From: UBA8950 sp034411635
GTDB taxonomy: Bacteria > Chloroflexota > Anaerolineae > Anaerolineales > Villigracilaceae
Direction: 5' to 3'
DNA length: 24,584 nt
Assembly: GCA_034411635.1 (NCBI GenBank)
Contig: DAOUML010000361.1
Coordinates: forward strand, 1 to 24,584
Made by a program: the position numbers and the translations under genes. Shown here piece by piece: positions 21,362 through 24,584 of this stretch (position 1 is its first letter; each line of letters opens with the position of its first letter). The notes under the pieces were generated by a model. It saw nothing but the letters and a program-made list of their open reading frames with translations. It was not told where the DNA came from and did no database searches.

Positions 21362-22273
21362 TCAGGGGTTCAGTCTTTTTAGCAAATGTTCGTGAAACCC
21401 ATCGAGATCGCGCCAATGTAAAGCCGCCAGCACTTCATCACCATCCAGGTCGGGCAGGGTCAGGCCGTCGTCGGTGATTCGCAGTCGGATTCTTTCCATT
21501 TCGAGCAGGTCAGCACTGTAAGCCAGATAAACCGCCACCGTGTCGAACAAAACCGAAGACCGCGCCGCCTCATAATCCACCGTCATCCACGTCACCAATT
21601 TGGCCCAGATTTTGTAATTCTCGATAAGCGCCTTGAGAACAGGATTTTCTGAACGGTAGACTTGTTGGTAACGCGCCCCATCCAGAACCACCACCCCGCA
21701 GGTATCAAGCGGGGTGATAATTTTTTGCAGCCAGGGCGCGGCAAAGACTTTGCGCAAGGCCGGAACGTCGTAGCGCGCATTCGTCTCTGGCACTGCGCCC
21801 GGTTGCCCATCGTAGCCGATATGGACGCTGCCGTGCATCCCGACAAAGCGGCTTTTGCCAGCAATGCGCGGCTCAATGTCCAACGCGCGGGCTACGTTGG
21901 TTACCACCGCAATTGAAATAATTGTGACTGGCTCAGGCGAAGCCATGATAATCTCCACCATTTTCTGCGCGCCGTCGTCGGTAATTTGGCCGGGGTAGGC
22001 GGCTGCATCGAAACCATCCAGCCAGGGCTGTTGGAATTTGTGCGTTCCCTGCGGATCGTTCAAGCCCGCCGCAATCGGAATATCTGTCCGCCCGGCAGTT
22101 TGCAGGAATTGGGCCGTCAGGTGGGCGCGGTAGACTGTGTCGCCACTGGTGGTCACAATCAGGCGCGGGTCGAGTTCGGGACAATTGAGCAGCATGGCCA
22201 GCGTCCAGGTATCGTCGATGTCGCTGCCGATGTCGGTATCGAGAATCACGGGGATTTTATTCATTTTCTGCAT
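21362..22273 (-). CDS. Nucleoside hydrolase (IUNH family)
   Basis: A 303-residue protein. The N-terminal calcium-binding signature is VILDTDIGSDIDD (about 9-21), of the variant form with an extra residue before the paired Asp. It hydrolyses the N-glycosidic bond of nucleosides to give base and ribose or deoxyribose; purine/pyrimidine preference cannot be read. Start choice is uncertain: MQKMNKIP (22273) or the internal Met (22264), neither with a strong ribosome-binding site. It is the last gene of a probable LacI-deoC-hydrolase operon, 72 nt after deoC, consistent with nucleoside salvage. Confidence 0.88.
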   Translation of the reverse strand: MQKMNKIPVILDTDIGSDIDDTWTLAMLLNCPELDPRLIVTTSGDTVYRAHLTAQFLQTAGRTDIPIAAGLNDPQGTHKFQQPWLDGFDAAAYPGQITDDGAQKMVEIIMASPEPVTIISIAVVTNVARALDIEPRIAGKSRFVGMHGSVHIGYDGQPGAVPETNARYDVPALRKVFAAPWLQKIITPLDTCGVVVLDGARYQQVYRSENPVLKALIENYKIWAKLVTWMTVDYEAARSSVLFDTVAVYLAYSADLLEMERIRLRITDDGLTLPDLDGDEVLAALHWRDLDGFHEHLLKRLNP

Positions 22274-22345
22274 CCAAAATCAATACCCAATCTGGCCCGC
22301 CGAGCACGGATGTTCGCTTGCATTTGAAAGTGTTGCCTGTATTCC

Positions 22346-23056
22346 CTATTCATATCCACGTTTCCTGGCTTCTGTGAGCATGGCTTCGGTGGCGGTTGCG
22401 CCGCAGCGGGTGCAGCCTAACTCGCGGACTTTGAGCAATTGGTCGAGGTTGCGCACACCGCCGGCGGCTTTGAGTTGCACTTCGGGCGCGGAATACTGGC
22501 GCATCAATTTCAGGACGCGTTCGGTTGCGCCCTGATAGTTATAATCGCCGTTGGGCTGTTTGACGAATCCGTAACCACTGGAAGTCTTGACGAAGGCCAC
22601 CTTCAGTTCCGAGCAGATTTGGCACAGTTTGATAATGTGTTCGTCTTGCAGGTAATCGGTCTCGAAGATGACCTTAAGAATCGCGCCGCTGCGGATGCAG
22701 GCCTGGTTGACGGCTTCGACATCGGCGCGGACGAAGTCCCAATCGCCGCCCAGGGCTTTGCCGATGTTGATAACCATATCGATTTCGGTTGCGCCGTCGC
22801 GGATGGCCCGTTCGGTTTCGGCGACCTTGATTTGGGTCATGCTGTTGCCGTGCGGGAATCCAATCACGGAGCAAACTTCCACGCTGGAGCCTGCCAGGGC
22901 TTCTTTTGCCAAATTGACGGCATAAGGCTTGACGCAGGCGGTAGCAACATCGTACTTGCGGGCCACATCACAGCCCGCCAGGATTTCGGCGTCGGTCATG
23001 GTGGGGTGCAGCAGCGAGTGGTCGATCATTTTGGCGAGGTCTTTCAGGCTGGTCAT
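22346..23056 (-). CDS. deoC: Deoxyribose-phosphate aldolase
   Basis: A 236-residue class I aldolase of typical length. It cleaves 2-deoxyribose-5-phosphate to glyceraldehyde-3-phosphate and acetaldehyde. Active-site residues are visible: Asp93 in EIDMVINIG, the Schiff-base Lys157 in AFVKTSSGYG, and Lys196 in QLKAAGG. The start is preceded by AAAGGA at about 7 nt. It lies 21 nt after the LacI-type regulator and 72 nt before the nucleoside hydrolase on the same strand, so the three form a catabolic unit for nucleosides. Confidence 0.97.
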   Translation of the reverse strand: MTSLKDLAKMIDHSLLHPTMTDAEILAGCDVARKYDVATACVKPYAVNLAKEALAGSSVEVCSVIGFPHGNSMTQIKVAETERAIRDGATEIDMVINIGKALGGDWDFVRADVEAVNQACIRSGAILKVIFETDYLQDEHIIKLCQICSELKVAFVKTSSGYGFVKQPNGDYNYQGATERVLKLMRQYSAPEVQLKAAGGVRNLDQLLKVRELGCTRCGATATEAMLTEARKRGYE

Positions 23057-23077
23057 GGACTGATTCCTTTTGTGAGA

Positions 23078-24106
23078 TTAGATGCGGGCAACCGAATCCC
23101 GGCGGATCAGGTCGGTGGTGATGGTAGTGATGATTTTGGGGCGTTGGGGCATTCGCAGCCGGTCGATGAGCATTTGGACACCCTGCGAACCCATCCAGGT
23201 TTTGTGAACGTGGATGGTGGTCAGCGGTGGCGAAACTTCGGCGGCCAAATCAATATTATCGAAGCCAACCAGCGACAAGTCGCGCGGAATTTCCAGGTTC
23301 AGGCTGCGGACGGCGTTCATTACCCCCAGGGCGGTTTCATCGTTGCAGGCAAAAATGGCGCTCACTTTGCGCGCGGGGTCGAGCAATCGCCGGGCGGCAT
23401 GTTGGCCGCTCTCGCGTGATAAGTCGCTTTGAGCCACAAACGGCTCGAGCCGGTGCATCGCCAGGGTATCGCTGTAGCCCTGCTGACGTTGATGAATGCC
23501 CGGCGGCGAATGCGGATTCCAGCCCACCAGACCGATGCGGGTATGTCCATTTTCGATCAGGTGGCGCACCGCAGACTGCGCCCCGCCGTAGTTGTCGGTG
23601 ACAATCGTATCGAAACTCAAGCCGGGCGCGTGACCATCGACCAGGACAATCGGCACTTCCGATCTGCGCCCAACCATCTGGACGGTCTCGTCGATAAAAG
23701 CGCCGGCCATAATCAGGCCGTCGATGTGCTGTTCTTCTATCATGGCCGGCCAGGCGATTGGCCGGTTGCTGGTATCCACTTCAAGATTGGCAACCATCAG
23801 ATTGATATTGTGCTGTTGGCAAGTATTGGTCACGCCCAGTTGGACAAGCGAATAGAAGGGGTTAATCTCCCAAATGGTCCTGGCATCGTGTTTAATGAGC
23901 AAACCAATGGTCTTGATATCGCTATCGTTTCTGCGGTCGTTTTTTTCTTTGGGTTCGTAACCAAGCGAAAGAGCCACGTCCAGCACGCGCGAACGTGTTT
24001 TCGGCGAAACGCTCGGCTGGTCGTTCAGGGCGGCAGAAACGGTGGCAATGGAAACACCGCAGGCTTCGGCGATTTCTCGCAGGGTAGGGCGTTGAGATTT
24101 TGGCAT
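23078..24106 (-). CDS. LacI family transcriptional regulator
   Basis: A 342-residue protein. The N-terminal LacI helix-turn-helix (TLREIAEACGVSIATVSAAL, residues 8-27) and hinge helix precede a periplasmic-binding-protein-like effector domain (about 64-340), which ends with DLIRRDSVARI as in this family. It probably represses the downstream deoC-nucleoside hydrolase genes in response to a nucleoside or sugar, like CytR; this is inferred from gene order. The perfect palindrome TTGAAATTTCAA (24111-24122) lies 5 nt upstream of its start codon and may be a self-regulation site. Divergent control of the broken mannosidase gene is also possible. Confidence 0.92.
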   Translation of the reverse strand: MPKSQRPTLREIAEACGVSIATVSAALNDQPSVSPKTRSRVLDVALSLGYEPKEKNDRRNDSDIKTIGLLIKHDARTIWEINPFYSLVQLGVTNTCQQHNINLMVANLEVDTSNRPIAWPAMIEEQHIDGLIMAGAFIDETVQMVGRRSEVPIVLVDGHAPGLSFDTIVTDNYGGAQSAVRHLIENGHTRIGLVGWNPHSPPGIHQRQQGYSDTLAMHRLEPFVAQSDLSRESGQHAARRLLDPARKVSAIFACNDETALGVMNAVRSLNLEIPRDLSLVGFDNIDLAAEVSPPLTTIHVHKTWMGSQGVQMLIDRLRMPQRPKIITTITTDLIRRDSVARI

Positions 24107-24110
24107 ATTT

Positions 24111-24122
24111 TTGAAATTTCAA
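24111..24122. promoter_or_regulatory. Candidate operator palindrome upstream of the LacI-type gene
   Basis: TTGAAATTTCAA is a perfect 12-bp palindrome in the short divergent intergenic region. It lacks the central CG common in LacI-family operators, so the assignment is tentative. Confidence 0.3.
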
Positions 24123-24203
24123 TTTAACTTTCAGCTTATAATTGAATATTAGCACGGTTATACTCAAATGGCAAGCACGCTATCCCCAAAAAGGCAGAAT
24201 CTC

Positions 24204-24501
24204 ATGCAAAAACACCTCGAACTCACCCGCCAGCGCGCCCGTCCAACTGAACGCCTTTCCCGCGCCGGGACGCATCCCGTATGCCGAAGCCATGCGCGGC
24301 GATTTTGCGCCCATCCAGGTCGGGCATAAGTTTGGGCCGTTGTGGTCCACCCATTGGGTGCGACTCAACCTCGAAATCCCCGCCGACTGGCATGGACAGG
24401 AAGTTCACCTGTTGTGGGATTCCTCGTCCGAAGCCTGCGTTTTCGTGGATGGCGTGCCGTTACAAGGACTGACCGGCGATTTCAACGGCTGGCACGGCTG
24501 A
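24204..24501 (+). pseudogene. Broken N-terminus of a GH38 alpha-mannosidase
   Basis: From the ATG at 24204 the frame reads MQKHLELTRQRA, a typical alpha-mannosidase start, but it does not continue as one. From about 24247 a different frame gives NAFPAPGRIPYAEAM, then GPLWSTHWVRLNLEIP and LLWDSSSEACVFVDG, which are characteristic of the GH38 N-terminal domain, until a TGA at 24499-24501. Some residues normally found between the two parts are missing, so a frame-changing deletion near 24240 is likely. After the stop, a third frame is open to the window end (LTSPLTVQSAALVNLLEDEL) and is not recognised. This could be true decay or an assembly error near a contig end. Confidence 0.6.
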
Positions 24502-24584
24502 CCAGCCCGCTGACGGTCCAATCTGCCGCGCTGGTGAACCTGCTCGAAGACGAACTCGCCCCGCTCGACTGGCGGGATGGCGTT

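Noticed and set aside
22439..23419. 326-residue plus-strand frame opposite deoC and the LacI-type gene
   Set aside because: It crosses two genuine genes in antisense and has repetitive shadow-type composition (many HV, DGV, GFG runs) with no recognisable domain.

Overview
The window looks like a stretch of chromosome from a Chloroflexota bacterium, probably of the Anaerolineae type. This is an inference from several traits together: roughly balanced base composition, a transcriptional T-box leader in front of thrS, tRNA genes without an encoded CCA end, a sortase, a multi-TM histidine kinase with a GAF domain, and many lineage-type membrane proteins of unknown function. I see no transposase, integrase, phage gene or CRISPR array. 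Most genes lie on the minus strand in short operons.

Layout. 1-2140: two small palindromes at the left edge, then a minus-strand run reading acidic winged-helix-like protein -> membrane protein (TAATG stop/start overlap) -> FkbM-type methyltransferase, with a good promoter at 2109-2137. 2144-3454: an NfeD/ClpP-class membrane serine protease. 3455-3942: a gene-free stretch with dispersed repeats and strong hairpins. 3943-6035: an NYN-domain putative RNase and an eight-TM sensor-like protein. 6228-8530: a translation module, namely a perfect tRNA-Val(GAC) promoter, tRNA-Val, a T-box leader, thrS without its TGS domain, and a terminator. 8570-9932: a small conserved-type protein, divergent from a sortase and an overlooked 47-residue one-TM protein. 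10160-12898: a large GH13 alpha-amylase-like enzyme with a lysine/alanine-rich tail. 13003-15320: a sensor histidine kinase, its terminator and tRNA-Arg(CCG). 15430-18116: a Rieske oxygenase divergent from a phosphodiester glycosidase-type protein, followed by a multi-TM protein. 18118-20793: a membrane-anchored HExxH peptidase with a C-terminal beta-sandwich, co-oriented with a six-TM protein that faintly resembles CcmC. 20889-21293: methylmalonyl-CoA epimerase. 21362-24106: a nucleoside-salvage operon, LacI regulator -> deoC -> nucleoside hydrolase. 24204-end: a broken alpha-mannosidase start.

The clearest functional units are the tRNA/T-box/thrS block and the LacI-deoC-nucleoside hydrolase operon. 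The most unusual structural signal is a dispersed intergenic palindrome (three recognisable copies and a possible diverged fourth). In at least one copy, and possibly two, its outer edge reads as a TATAAT box towards the neighbouring gene. I did not find a convincing new multi-gene defence or metabolic system.
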